DNA from: Pseudarthrobacter sp. NamE5
GTDB taxonomy: Bacteria > Actinomycetota > Actinomycetes > Actinomycetales > Micrococcaceae
Reading direction: 5' to 3'
NCBI RefSeq assembly: GCF_005796225.1
Contig: NZ_VAHO01000019.1
Span: 1-63,635, forward strand
Length of the DNA: 63,635 nt
The notes under the pieces are model-generated. The model did not search any database. It saw nothing but the letters and a program-made list of their open reading frames with translations, and was not told the DNA's origin. How positions within the stretch are numbered: the stretch's first letter is position 1; every line of letters starts with the position of its first letter. A program made the translations under genes and the position numbers. Shown here piece by piece: positions 43,808 through 52,975 of this stretch.

Positions 43808-45367
43808 TCAGCGGGTGCGCACTGGCAGCGACGGCATTCCGAGCGACACACCCTTTGCGCCTGTGCCTGAATCCGGCGCCGGTGCCCCGCAGGAATCCGC
43901 CTGCGACCTGTCCCAGGCGTCACCTGCACGGGAGCGCCTGAGGCGGTATTCCTCAAGGGTGGGGTCCGCTATGAGGTGGAACGAAGCGGCCTCGGTGATG
44001 GTGACCGTGACGAGGTCTCCCGGGCGCGGGGCAGGAGCGCCGTCGGGAACCGAGAAGTGGACCAGCCGCTGGTCACGGGAGCGCCCGGAGAGCCGGTGGG
44101 TTTCCCCTGCCTTGCGTCCTGACTGTGCCGTCACCATGACCTCAACACTGCGGCCCAGCTGCTTGCGGTTCTCCTCCGCTGCAATCCGGTCCTGCAGGGC
44201 GGTGAGCCGTTCAAACCGTTCCTGCACCACGGACTTGGGCAGCTGGTCCGGCAGTTCAGCAGCAGGGGTGCCGGGGCGCTTGGAGTACTGGAAGGTGAAG
44301 GCGGTAGCGAAGCGGGACTGCTCCACCACGTCCAGCGTCGCCTGGAAGTCCTCTTCGGTTTCCCCGGGGAAGCCTACGATGATGTCCGTGGAGATTGCTG
44401 CGTGCGGAATTTTCTCCCGGACCTTGTCCAGGATGCCGAGGAACTTGGTAGACCGGTAGGACCGTTTCATCGCCCGCAGGATGCTGTCCGATCCCGATTG
44501 CAGCGGCATATGCAGCTGCGGCATGACATTGGGGGTCTCGGCCATGGCGTCGATGACGTCGTCGGTGAAGGCGGCGGGGTGCGGGCTGGTGAAACGGACC
44601 CGTTCCAGGCCCTGGATGTCGCCGCAGGCCCGAAGCAGCTTCGAGAACGCCTGCCGGTCGCCGAACTCCACGCCATAGGAGTTGACGTTCTGGCCAAGGA
44701 GCGTGACCTCGATGGCGCCGTCGTCCACCAGCGCCTGAATCTCCGCGAGGATCTCGCCCGGCCGGCGGTCCTTTTCTTTGCCGCGCAGGGCGGGGACGAT
44801 GCAGAAGGTGCAGGTGTTGTTGCAGCCTACAGAGATGGACACCCAGCCCGAATAGACCGAGTCGCGTTTGGTGGGAAGGGTGGACGGAAAGACGTCAAGC
44901 GACTCCAGGATCTCCAGCTGCGCCTCGTCGTTGTGCCGGGCCCGGTCCAGCAGGGCTGGCAGGGCGCCGACATTGTGGGTGCCGAACACGGCATCCACCC
45001 ACGGTGCCTTCTTCAGGATGGTTTCCCGGTCCTTCTGCGCCAGGCAACCGCCCACGGCAATCTGCATGCCGGGGTTTGCCGCCTTAACGGGAGCCAGGAT
45101 CCCCAGGTTGCCGTAGAGCTTGTTGTCGGCATTCTCGCGCACGGCGCAGGTGTTGAACACCACGACGTCGGCCTGGCCGCCCTCCGCCGGTACATATCCT
45201 GCGTCCTCAAGCAGGCCGGCCATACGCTCAGAGTCGTGGACGTTCATCTGGCAGCCGAACGTGCGGACTTCATAGGTGCGCGGCTTTGAGGCACCTGACG
45301 GTGGGGCGCCGACGGCTTCTGGGGAGGGGCCGGCACCGGAAAGGGAGGAAGGGATGGTCAAACTCAC
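43808..45367 (-). CDS. miaB: tRNA-2-methylthio-N6-dimethylallyladenosine synthase
   Basis: Radical SAM methylthiotransferase acting after MiaA. The 519-aa protein has the N-terminal UPF0004 domain with cluster cysteines in TFGCQMNVHDSE, FNTCAVRENAD and VGGCLAQKD, the radical SAM motif CNNTCTFC and a C-terminal TRAM domain. It has a proline/alanine-rich N-terminal extension of about 30 residues and a C-terminal tail after the TRAM domain. Fourth in the recA-recX-miaB-miaA-dapF order. Confidence 0.95.
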   Translation of the reverse strand: MSLTIPSSLSGAGPSPEAVGAPPSGASKPRTYEVRTFGCQMNVHDSERMAGLLEDAGYVPAEGGQADVVVFNTCAVRENADNKLYGNLGILAPVKAANPGMQIAVGGCLAQKDRETILKKAPWVDAVFGTHNVGALPALLDRARHNDEAQLEILESLDVFPSTLPTKRDSVYSGWVSISVGCNNTCTFCIVPALRGKEKDRRPGEILAEIQALVDDGAIEVTLLGQNVNSYGVEFGDRQAFSKLLRACGDIQGLERVRFTSPHPAAFTDDVIDAMAETPNVMPQLHMPLQSGSDSILRAMKRSYRSTKFLGILDKVREKIPHAAISTDIIVGFPGETEEDFQATLDVVEQSRFATAFTFQYSKRPGTPAAELPDQLPKSVVQERFERLTALQDRIAAEENRKQLGRSVEVMVTAQSGRKAGETHRLSGRSRDQRLVHFSVPDGAPAPRPGDLVTVTITEAASFHLIADPTLEEYRLRRSRAGDAWDRSQADSCGAPAPDSGTGAKGVSLGMPSLPVRTR

Positions 45368-45385
45368 CTGTTAAGGGTACCGGCT

Positions 45386-46009
45386 TTACGCTTGGCCACT
45401 GTCGGAAAAAGCATGCGCTTCCAGGACCTCGTTCACGATCCGGAACGCCTGGGACGGCTGGTAGCCCTTGCGCGCCAGCATGGAGGCAAGCCGCCGGGCC
45501 ACCTTGTCCCGATCAGCCCGGTCCTGAAGATCCAGGCCCGGGCGGATCTTCCGCTCCACCAGTTGCCGTGCTGCAGCTTCTTCATCGGCGTCCGAAAGCT
45601 GTTCCAAGGCTGCAGCGGCAGTTTCCTGGTCGATGCCCTTGTCCGCCAGTTCACGACGAAGGGCGCTTCTCGCCAGTTTCCGCGACTGGGCACGGCTCCG
45701 GACCCACATGTCCGCGAACTCGGCGTCGTTGATCAGGCGGGCCTCCTGGAACCTGTCCAGTACTTCCTCAGCAACGTGCCCGGGAATGTTCCGCTCGGCC
45801 AGCTTCTGCGCGAGCTGAAGCCTGCTCTTCGCCGAAGCGGTCAGCTGCCGGTAGACAATGGACTGCGCCACGGAAACAGGGTCCGGTTCTGCATCGGCGG
45901 CAACCGGGCCGTCCTGGGAGGCCCTGCCAGAGGACGCGCCTTCGAAGGTTGCACCACCCCGCCCGCCGGCCTTCCGCCGGCGGGGGCGGGTGCTGTCAAA
46001 GCCTGTCAA
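45386..46009 (-). CDS. recX: recombination regulator RecX
   Basis: A 207-aa modulator of RecA filaments. The three-helix repeats of RecX are visible, for example SIVYRQLTASAKSRLQLAQK, VLDRFQEARLINDAEFADMWVRSRAQSRKLARSALRRELADKGI and ARRLASMLARKGYQPSQAFRIV (only parts shown). The first 45 residues are basic and low-complexity. The start is a TTG at 46009, three bases after the recA stop. It is co-transcribed with recA. Confidence 0.92.
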   Translation of the reverse strand: MTGFDSTRPRRRKAGGRGGATFEGASSGRASQDGPVAADAEPDPVSVAQSIVYRQLTASAKSRLQLAQKLAERNIPGHVAEEVLDRFQEARLINDAEFADMWVRSRAQSRKLARSALRRELADKGIDQETAAAALEQLSDADEEAAARQLVERKIRPGLDLQDRADRDKVARRLASMLARKGYQPSQAFRIVNEVLEAHAFSDSGQA

Positions 46010-46012
46010 CGG

Positions 46013-47068
46013 CTAGAACCCGTCAACGGCCTTCAGCTTCGGGGAGTCCTTGGACTCCGGCTCCGCAGGCTTCACACCTACGCCAAGCTTTTCCTTGATC
46101 AGCCGCTCAAGTTCGGCGGCCAGCTCCGGGTTGTCGCGCAGGAACCGGCGGGAGTTCTCCATGCCCTGGCCGAGCTGGTCGCCATCGTAGGTGAACCAGG
46201 AGCCGGACTTCTTGATGATGCCGTGCTCCACGCCCATATCGATGATGCCGCCCTCACGGGAAATGCCCTGGCCATAGATGATGTCGAACTCGGCCACCTT
46301 GAAGGGCGGGGCCATCTTGTTCTTGACGATCTTGGCCTTGGTGCGGTTACCCACGGAGTCCGCGCCTTCCTTGAGGGTCTGGATGCGCCGGACGTCGATG
46401 CGGACAGAGGCATAGAACTTCAGCGCCTTACCACCCGTGGTGGTTTCCGGGGAGCCGAAAAAGACACCGATCTTTTCGCGGAGCTGGTTGATGAAGATTG
46501 CGGTGGTCTTGGTCTGGCTGAGGCGGCCGGTAATTTTACGCAGTGCCTGGCTCATGAGCCGTGCCTGGAGGCCGACGTGGCTGTCGCCCATGTCGCCTTC
46601 GATTTCCGCGCGCGGCACCAGGGCTGCCACGGAGTCGATAACGATGATGTCCAGCGAGCCGGAGCCGACCAGCATGTCCATGATCTCCAGGGCCTGTTCA
46701 CCGGTGTCCGGCTGCGAAACGAGGAGGGCGTCCGTGTCCACGCCAAGCTTGGCAGCGTAATCCGGGTCCAGTGCGTGCTCGGCATCAATGAAGGCCGCGA
46801 TGCCGCCGGCGCGCTGGGCGCTTGCTACCGCATGCAGGGCAACGGTGGTCTTACCGGAGGATTCCGGCCCGTAGATTTCGATGACCCGGCCTCGGGGCAG
46901 GCCGCCAATTCCGAGGGCAACGTCGAGGGCTATGGAGCCGGTAGGAATAACCTCGATCGGGGCCCGGACTTCATCGCCGAGCCGCATGACCGACCCTTTA
47001 CCGAACTGCTTGTCGATCTGGGCAAGGGCTGCTTCGAGCGCTTTTGCACGATCCGGGGCTGCCGCCAT
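46013..47068 (-). CDS. recA: recombinase RecA
   Basis: DNA strand-exchange protein and co-protease of LexA. The 351-aa protein has the Walker A GPESSGKTTVALHA, IDAEHALDPDYAAKLGVD and ALKFYASVRIDVRRI. No intein is present. ATG at 47068 is preceded by AGAGGTG. A LexA box lies 145 bp upstream. It is followed by recX. Confidence 0.98.
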   Translation of the reverse strand: MAAAPDRAKALEAALAQIDKQFGKGSVMRLGDEVRAPIEVIPTGSIALDVALGIGGLPRGRVIEIYGPESSGKTTVALHAVASAQRAGGIAAFIDAEHALDPDYAAKLGVDTDALLVSQPDTGEQALEIMDMLVGSGSLDIIVIDSVAALVPRAEIEGDMGDSHVGLQARLMSQALRKITGRLSQTKTTAIFINQLREKIGVFFGSPETTTGGKALKFYASVRIDVRRIQTLKEGADSVGNRTKAKIVKNKMAPPFKVAEFDIIYGQGISREGGIIDMGVEHGIIKKSGSWFTYDGDQLGQGMENSRRFLRDNPELAAELERLIKEKLGVGVKPAEPESKDSPKLKAVDGF

Positions 47069-47199
47069 GGTTCACACCTCTAATGCTTTCTCGCTGTGGA
47101 GTGGCCTCAGCGGCCGTTTATTGGTCATCTCTGACGCTAATGGGACCCACTGACATTCCGGCCGGAAGACGGCGGTTATGTGGATAACCCGCTGGGAAA

Positions 47200-47228
47200 A
47201 GCATAGCTTTACCCGAACAGGTATTCGA
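47200..47228 (-). promoter_or_regulatory. LexA box and promoter region of recA
   Basis: CCGAACAGGTATTCGA (47213-47228) matches the LexA operator at 12 of 16 positions. On the minus strand a -10-like TATGCT (47200-47205) follows; the -35 position (47223-47228) falls within the box. This fits SOS control of recA-recX. The 190 bp between recA and the DUF3046 gene contain no other feature. Confidence 0.6.
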
Positions 47229-47258
47229 ACAGGAGCGCGGCGTGTCCGGGGAATCCGG

Positions 47259-47483
47259 CTAGTCCGTGCGGGGCTTGATGTCCCGGCCAAGCCTGCGCTC
47301 AGGGGGTACATCCTGCACGTCGCAAACAGCCAGCCACACCTTGCGCGGCTCGACGCCGGCAGCAAGCGCCTGGTCTGCGGTGCGTCCGCCCACTCCGGCA
47401 AGAACAAGGCTGCTGCTGAGGACCCGCGAGTACCCGGCACCAAACTCGTCGTCCATGAGTCGCCAATAGTCGCTGATTCGCAC
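47259..47483 (-). CDS. DUF3046 domain-containing protein
   Basis: A 74-aa protein, MRISDYWRLMDDEFGAGYSR at the N-terminus and KVWLAVCDVQDVPPERRLG near the end, matching DUF3046. This small family nearly always sits upstream of recA in actinobacteria and has no known function. The start is GTG at 47483, divergent from the MarR gene only 41 bp away. Confidence 0.88.
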   Translation of the reverse strand: MRISDYWRLMDDEFGAGYSRVLSSSLVLAGVGGRTADQALAAGVEPRKVWLAVCDVQDVPPERRLGRDIKPRTD

Positions 47484-47524
47484 CAGAAAATTCTCTCACG
47501 AACGCACGTCCTAGAATTGTTGCC

Positions 47525-48061
47525 ATGAGCAACTCCCCTGATGCCCCCTCCGTGGAAGGCCGCCCGGACGAAGCGGACGTGGACGCAGCCGTGCAGAACG
47601 TGGAACACCAGATCAGCCTTTTTTGGCGGCGCGCACGGGCAGTTTCCAACCAGCTCTCCCGGCAGGTCCATCCGGATATGGAGCCGGCAGCCTATGGCCT
47701 GCTGGCAGTGATCCGCCGGGAGGGACCCATTCGCCTCACTGATCTCGCCATGAACATCGGCGTGGGGAAACCGTCCGTCAGCCGGCAGATCGCTTTCCTC
47801 GAAAGCCTCGGGCTCGTGTCCAAGGAGGCCGACCCGCTGGACGGAAGGGCACAGGCAATCCGCCTGACGCCCAAGGGGGAAGAGAAGATGCATCAGGTCC
47901 AGGATGCCCGGCGGCAGGTCTTCCGCGAACGGCTGGGCGAATGGCCGGTGGAGGACCTGCAGGAACTCGCGCGGTACATGGCCAAGCTCAACGCTACCTA
48001 CGAGCGTGACGGGTTCCCGAGGGATGGCTTGGTGGCTAACCCGGACGGCACGCAGCAGTAG
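47525..48061 (+). CDS. MarR family transcriptional regulator
   Basis: A 178-aa DNA-binding protein with a winged helix: AAYGLLAVIRREGPIRLTDLA, VGKPSVSRQIAFLESLGLVSKEADPLDGRAQ (recognition helix and wing, with the DGRA motif) and a long C-terminal helix LQELARYMAKLNATYE. Ligand and targets are unknown. TAGAAT lies seven bases before the ATG and no ribosome binding site is present, so the mRNA is probably leaderless. A hairpin terminator follows. Confidence 0.9.
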   Translation: MSNSPDAPSVEGRPDEADVDAAVQNVEHQISLFWRRARAVSNQLSRQVHPDMEPAAYGLLAVIRREGPIRLTDLAMNIGVGKPSVSRQIAFLESLGLVSKEADPLDGRAQAIRLTPKGEEKMHQVQDARRQVFRERLGEWPVEDLQELARYMAKLNATYERDGFPRDGLVANPDGTQQ

Positions 48062-48066
48062 GCATG

Positions 48067-48099
48067 CTGAAGCCCCCGGCGGGTTGCCAGGGGCTTCAG
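48067..48099. terminator. terminator between MarR gene and clgR
   Basis: A perfect 10-bp inverted repeat (CTGAAGCCCC at 48067-48076, complement at 48090-48099) lies 6 bp after the MarR gene stop. A T-rich stretch (CAGCTTTTGG) follows shortly after on the plus strand. It separates two convergent genes. Confidence 0.75.
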
Positions 48100-48150
48100 T
48101 CTGATCAGCTTTTGGTGGGTGTTCCCCTGCCTTGCCCTTCGGCGTAACCG

Positions 48151-48510
48151 CTACCGGGCGCCGGAGAGAAGGCCGGTGGAAAGTTCGTCGTTGAGGTCAG
48201 TGTTCAGGTCGCGCTCAAGGTCACGGCCGTAACGCTGGGAGAATTCCTGGGGAACGGTGTCCGGAACCGCAACGCCTTCCGCCACTGCCACCCGGTCGCT
48301 CACTTCGCGAAGCATGCTGGACAACGGAACATCCAGTGCCGAGCAAATCGAGGACAGAAGCTCGGACGACGCCTCCTTCTGGCCGCGCTCCACTTCACTG
48401 AGGTAACCCAGGGAGACACGGGCGCTGTGCGAAACTTCACGGAGCGTACGCCCCTGGCGCTGGCGGACATCGCGCAGGACATCACCAATTTCGTGACGAA
48501 GTACAACCAT
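48151..48510 (-). CDS. clgR: Clp gene regulator ClgR
   Basis: A 119-aa XRE-type helix-turn-helix regulator that in actinobacteria activates clpP, clpC and other stress genes. The sequence RHEIGDVLRDVRQRQGRTLREVSHSARVSLGYLSEVERGQKEASSELL (in parts) is the ClgR DNA-binding domain. The ATG at 48510 has AAGGAGCGC upstream, a strong ribosome binding site; the open frame to 48603 was rejected. Position next to pncC-pgsA-ftsK is the usual actinobacterial context. Confidence 0.93.
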   Translation of the reverse strand: MVVLRHEIGDVLRDVRQRQGRTLREVSHSARVSLGYLSEVERGQKEASSELLSSICSALDVPLSSMLREVSDRVAVAEGVAVPDTVPQEFSQRYGRDLERDLNTDLNDELSTGLLSGAR

Positions 48511-48769
48511 CTTGCGCTCCTTCTGTTCGCTCTTACCCTGATCGGCGAGGCCCACATCCTTCCAGCGGACAACGCCGTTTACGGATACGGGCTGTTTTAC
48601 CATCTGTATCGCCTTGCTCCCTCATAGGTCAGGTCCGCCGTGAAGCGAACCGTCGTGGTGATTTCATCCTAGGCGCCTCCACTCTCCGGAAGCGACACAA
48701 TGTAATAACTAATCGGTACCGGCTTTTGTTCCCGTCAACTTTACGCCCGGTAACATAGTCCGGCCAGCG

Positions 48770-49264
48770 TCATGCGGACAGGACTTCGAGAAGCCTTTCC
48801 AGGGCCGCTCCGCAGGCCTGCGCGCGGATTTCTGCCCTGCCTCCTGAAAACAGGTACTGGAAGCCATTTGTTCCCGCCGCCGTGGCGATGCCGATGTACA
48901 CAGTTCCCACCGGCTTGCCGTCGTGCGCTTCCGGCCCGGCCACTCCCGTTGTGGCCACGCCGATATCAGCGCCCAGGGCCGTGCGGGCGCCTGCGGCCAT
49001 GGCGGCGGCCACTCCGCCGTCAACGGATCCGACGTCGGCCAGCAGCTCCTGGGAGACCTTCAGCAGGTTCGCTTTCACCGAGTTCTGGTAAGCCACCACG
49101 CCGCCCTGCAGCATCCCGGAGGCGCCCGGCGTATCGGCCAGGACTGCGGACACCATGCCGGCGGTCAGGGATTCCGCCGTCGCTACGGTCCGCCGAAGCT
49201 CCAGGGCTTTCCGCACCGCCTGTTCAGACAGCTGGTGCAGAGAAAAATGGTGCTGGTTGCTCAC
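48770..49264 (-). CDS. pncC: CinA family protein (nicotinamide-nucleotide amidohydrolase)
   Basis: A 164-aa protein equal to the C-terminal domain of CinA, which deamidates NMN in the pyridine nucleotide salvage cycle. TVATAESLTAGMVSAVLADTPGAS, GGVVAYQNSVKANLL and GVATTGVAGPEAHDGKPVGTVYIG (parts) are the conserved segments. Its ATG overlaps the pgsA stop by 4 bp. The 259 bp between it and clgR hold the clgR promoter region but no other gene. Confidence 0.9.
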   Translation of the reverse strand: MSNQHHFSLHQLSEQAVRKALELRRTVATAESLTAGMVSAVLADTPGASGMLQGGVVAYQNSVKANLLKVSQELLADVGSVDGGVAAAMAAGARTALGADIGVATTGVAGPEAHDGKPVGTVYIGIATAAGTNGFQYLFSGGRAEIRAQACGAALERLLEVLSA

Positions 49265-49905
49265 GCCTGCTCCTGTCCATTGCCGGCCTTTGCCTGCAGC
49301 TTTCCCTTGGCCCGCAGGCGCATCGCCTCAACAACGTAGTCGACGCCGGTCCAGACGGTGATGACCACCGCAGCAAGCATCACGGCAAACGCCACCCACG
49401 CCAGCCATGGGGCGAACGCCGCCAGTGGCAGGAGGTAGAGGAAGATCGCGGCAGTCTGCACTACAGTCTTTAGCTTGCCGCCGCGCGAAGCCGGGATCAC
49501 CCCGTAGCGGATCACGAAGAAACGCAGCCCGGTAATGCCCCATTCCCGGACCAGGATCACCAGGGTCATCCACCAGGGCAGCTCGCCCAGTACCGACAGC
49601 ATCACCAGCGCGGAGCCGGTGAGGAGCTTGTCCGCTATGGGGTCGGCGATCTTGCCGAAATCCGTGACGAGGTTCCGGCTCCTGGCGATGTCTCCGTCGA
49701 GCTTGTCGGTGTAGATGGCAACGGCGAAGGCCACCACGGCTGCCCAGCGCCAGGGTCCGGACTCGCTCTCCAGCCCGGGAGCATCGGCGATCAGGAACCA
49801 CACGAAGAACGGCACCAGCGCGATGCGGATCATGGTCAGGATATTGGGAAGGTTCCAGACCCCGGCACGGCCTGGGCCGGCCGCGGTGGCATCGGTGCTA
49901 GTCAC
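49261..49905 (-). CDS. pgsA: CDP-diacylglycerol--glycerol-3-phosphate 3-phosphatidyltransferase
   Basis: Membrane enzyme making phosphatidylglycerol phosphate. The 214-aa protein has several membrane segments and a CDP-alcohol phosphatidyltransferase motif, here DKLDGDIARSRNLVTDFGKIADPIAD (parts), with the expected spacing of aspartates. The N-terminus NLPNILTMIRIALVPFFVWFL is typical of PgsA. It lies 23 bp after ftsK and overlaps pncC. Confidence 0.92.
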   Translation of the reverse strand: MTSTDATAAGPGRAGVWNLPNILTMIRIALVPFFVWFLIADAPGLESESGPWRWAAVVAFAVAIYTDKLDGDIARSRNLVTDFGKIADPIADKLLTGSALVMLSVLGELPWWMTLVILVREWGITGLRFFVIRYGVIPASRGGKLKTVVQTAAIFLYLLPLAAFAPWLAWVAFAVMLAAVVITVWTGVDYVVEAMRLRAKGKLQAKAGNGQEQA

Positions 49906-49928
49906 GTTTCTAGGCTACAGTCTCTGGG

Positions 49929-52841
49929 CTAGCGGCCGGTGAGGGACCAGGCGTCCTCGGAGCCGTCGTCGTCATCATAGCCGCCAGGCGCGGAATCCGA
50001 GCCGTCGTAATATTCGACGTTTTGCTTGCGCTTGTCGAGGTCGGCAGCGACCAGGTCCTCGGCGTAGCCGCCCTGGGCGATGTTGGCGTTGGCGTTGTCG
50101 CTCAGTGCGGCCGTCTGGGCGTCCGGCGCGGCGGGGGGCTCCTGGCCCTTCATGGCCGCCAGGACCGGTGCAAGGTCGTCGGGCTTGACCAGCACGTCGC
50201 GGGCCTTCGAACCCTCGGACGGACCCACCACTCCCCTGGACTCCAGCAGGTCCATGAGCCGCCCAGCCTTCGCGAAGCCGACCCGCAGTTTGCGCTGGAG
50301 CATGGAGGTGGATCCGAACTGCGTGGTGACCACGAGCTCCGTGGCTTGCAGCAGCACCTCGAGGTCGTCCCCGATGTCGTCGTCGATCTGCTTCTTTTCC
50401 GCTTCGGGAGCGACGTCGTCACGGTAGACGGCCTGGAGCTGTGTCTTGACGTGCTCCACCACTTTGTGGATCTCGGATTCAGTAACCCATGCGCCCTGGA
50501 CACGCATGGCCTTGGATGCGCCCATCGGCAGGAACAGCGCGTCACCCTGGCCAATGAGCTTCTCGGCGCCCGGCTGGTCCAGGACCACGCGGGAGTCGGT
50601 AACGGAGGACGTGGCAAAGGCCATGCGGGAGGGCACGTTTGCCTTGATCAGTCCGGTGACAACATCCACGGACGGGCGCTGCGTAGCCAGGACCAGGTGG
50701 ATGCCTGCCGCACGGGCCAGCTGGGTGATGCGGACAATCGAGTCTTCCACGTCCCGCGGCGCCACCATCATGAGGTCGGCTAGCTCGTCCACGATCACCA
50801 GCAGGTAGGGGTACGGCCGGATGACGCGCTTCGAGTCCGGCGGCGGCTGGACCTTGCCGGCCCGCACGGCCTTGTTGAAGTCGTCGATGTGCTTGAAGCC
50901 GTAATTGGCGAGGTCGTCATAGCGGGCGTCCATCTCCCGCACCACCCACTGCAGGGCTTCCGCCGCCTTCTTGGGATTAGTGATGATGGGGGTGATGAGG
51001 TGCGGGACGCCCTCATAGGCAGTCAGTTCCACACGCTTGGGGTCCACCATCACCATGCGCACTTCGTCCGGGGTGGCCCGCATCAGGATGGACGTGATCA
51101 TCGAGTTCACGAAGGAGGACTTACCGGCGCCCGTGGCGCCGGCCACCAGCAGGTGGGGCATCTTGGCGAGGTTGGCCACCACGTAGCCGCCCTCCACGTC
51201 CTTGCCCACGCCCATCACCATGGGGTGGTCCGTCCGCCGGGCGTTCTGGCTGCGGAGGACGTCGCCCAGGGACACAGTCTCGCGGTCCGTGTTGGGGATC
51301 TCGATGCCGATGGCCGACTTGCCCGGGATGGGGCTCAGGATGCGGACGTCGCTGGAAGCCACCGCGTAGGAGATGTTCTTGGACAGTGCCGTGACGCGTT
51401 CCACCTTGGTGCCCGGCGCCAGTTCGATCTCGTACCGCGTGACGGTGGGACCGCGGCTGAAGCCGGTCACGGTGGCGTCGACATTGAACTGCTGGAGGGT
51501 GTCCGTCAGGGCGGCGACGACGGCGTCATTGGCTTCGGTGCGCTCCTTGGGGATGGAGCCGGGGGTGAGGTAGTCCGAGGCAGGCAGCGTGTAGGTGACG
51601 TCGCCGGCGAGCGACAGCTGCTCGGTGCGCTGCGGGATGGGCACGGGCGGCGGTGCGGGCGCCACAGGATTGGAGGGCACGGTGGGTGGGGCGGCAGGCT
51701 TGGCCGCGGCTGCAGCCACCCCGGGGGTGATCATGGGAATGGCTTCGGTTGCATTTTCCGCGCCTGAAGCAGCCGGGGAGGAAGCGGCAGCCAGGCCCTG
51801 GGCCGCTTTGATCTTTTCGACGGCGATCTCGGCCTGGGTGGGGCGGCGCACGCCCGGCGCGGGGCGCGGCTGCTGCGGTTCTTCGTCGTCGATCACTGCG
51901 TGCTCGAAGGCTTCGTCGCCCACGTAGCCGTCCAGGCCGGCGTCGCCCTCCTCCTCGTCCCTGCCGAACAGGCGGCGCTTCTTTTTCTTCGGCGTGCTCT
52001 TGGCCGGGGCCTGCGCCGTCCGCTCCAGGTAGCTGCGGTCGTGGGTGTTCCGGTCCTGCTCATCCATCAGGTCGAGGCCCATCAGGTGCTCGTAGGCAGC
52101 GCGCAGCCGGCGCGGAATCGCGGTGAACGGGGTGGCGGTGATGATCAGCAGTGAAACGAAGGCCAGCAGGGAGTACAGGACGAGCGGAACTGCCGGGTGG
52201 ATGGCGGCCAACGGCGATGCGGCAAGAAACCCCAGCATGCCGCCCGCCTGCCGGAGCCCGTCGAAGCCCTGGGCGACGGTGGGTTGCCCACCCAGGACGT
52301 GGGCCAGCCCGCAGCCGGCGAACGTCATGATGAGGAAACCGATGCCCACCCGGTTGTTGCCGCGGCCGTCTGCGGGCTGGCGGAAGAGCCGGAAGGCGCA
52401 CGCAAACAGCATCAGGGGAAGCAGCAACGAGACCCAGCCGAAGGTGCCGTTGACTACGGCATAGACGGCGTCCGGGAACCAGCCGGTAAGGCCCCACCAG
52501 GCAAAGGTGGCGATGAAGATGCCGAGGGCAAGGTTGAACAGCGCCGCGCCGTCACGGCGCTCGTCGGCGGGCAGGTCGCTGACGTCGTGGCCGATCCGCC
52601 GCACTCCTCCGCCCACCAGGTGGCCGAGGCCCAGCCATGCCCCGCCCACCACGCGCAGCAGCCACGGCTGGTGGTGTTCGACGGCGGGAAGCTGGCGGGT
52701 GCGGGCAGTGCTGGACGAGCCGCCGGCTCGTCCAGTTTTAGCGGCCGTGGAGCCTGAACCGCGTCCGGAGGAGCGGCCGGTCTTGCTGCCGGCACTGCCC
52801 CTGCTGGATCCATTGGGCGCGGAAGTAGTACGTGTGGCCAT
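49929..52841 (-). CDS. ftsK: DNA translocase FtsK/SpoIIIE
   Basis: Pumps chromosomal DNA at the division septum. The 970-aa protein has a basic serine/glycine-rich N-terminus, four membrane segments (about residues 105-245), a proline/alanine-rich linker, the motor with Walker A GATGAGKSSFVNS (about residue 570) and a C-terminal gamma winged helix (STSMLQRKLRVGFAKAGRLMDLLE). Gamma normally reads KOPS/SRS sites near dif. A short acidic tail follows. First gene of the ftsK-pgsA-pncC group. Confidence 0.96.
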   Translation of the reverse strand: MATRTTSAPNGSSRGSAGSKTGRSSGRGSGSTAAKTGRAGGSSSTARTRQLPAVEHHQPWLLRVVGGAWLGLGHLVGGGVRRIGHDVSDLPADERRDGAALFNLALGIFIATFAWWGLTGWFPDAVYAVVNGTFGWVSLLLPLMLFACAFRLFRQPADGRGNNRVGIGFLIMTFAGCGLAHVLGGQPTVAQGFDGLRQAGGMLGFLAASPLAAIHPAVPLVLYSLLAFVSLLIITATPFTAIPRRLRAAYEHLMGLDLMDEQDRNTHDRSYLERTAQAPAKSTPKKKKRRLFGRDEEEGDAGLDGYVGDEAFEHAVIDDEEPQQPRPAPGVRRPTQAEIAVEKIKAAQGLAAASSPAASGAENATEAIPMITPGVAAAAAKPAAPPTVPSNPVAPAPPPVPIPQRTEQLSLAGDVTYTLPASDYLTPGSIPKERTEANDAVVAALTDTLQQFNVDATVTGFSRGPTVTRYEIELAPGTKVERVTALSKNISYAVASSDVRILSPIPGKSAIGIEIPNTDRETVSLGDVLRSQNARRTDHPMVMGVGKDVEGGYVVANLAKMPHLLVAGATGAGKSSFVNSMITSILMRATPDEVRMVMVDPKRVELTAYEGVPHLITPIITNPKKAAEALQWVVREMDARYDDLANYGFKHIDDFNKAVRAGKVQPPPDSKRVIRPYPYLLVIVDELADLMMVAPRDVEDSIVRITQLARAAGIHLVLATQRPSVDVVTGLIKANVPSRMAFATSSVTDSRVVLDQPGAEKLIGQGDALFLPMGASKAMRVQGAWVTESEIHKVVEHVKTQLQAVYRDDVAPEAEKKQIDDDIGDDLEVLLQATELVVTTQFGSTSMLQRKLRVGFAKAGRLMDLLESRGVVGPSEGSKARDVLVKPDDLAPVLAAMKGQEPPAAPDAQTAALSDNANANIAQGGYAEDLVAADLDKRKQNVEYYDGSDSAPGGYDDDDGSEDAWSLTGR

Positions 52842-52921
52842 GTTGGCAACGCTACCGGAGTTCGGCTGGTTTTCCGGGGATTTGGGGCCCTGCGGGCCCT
52901 GGTTCCCGCTCTTAATGGGCT

Positions 52922-52959
52922 GGGGCCGGCATCCCCGCTGGTACAGGAATGCCGGCCCC
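52922..52959 (-). terminator. terminator after rnj
   Basis: A perfect 11-bp GC-rich inverted repeat (GGGGCCGGCAT and complement) lies 16 bp beyond the ribonuclease J stop codon, in the 134-bp gap before ftsK. Downstream on the minus strand only a weak T-rich stretch occurs. It probably ends the rnj transcript. Confidence 0.7.
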
Positions 52960-52975
52960 TTGTCTTGGATGGCCG

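Noticed and set aside
45392..47083. 563-aa open frame opposite recX and recA
   Set aside because: Runs antisense through two well-identified genes; composition is typical of a shadow frame and no domain is visible.
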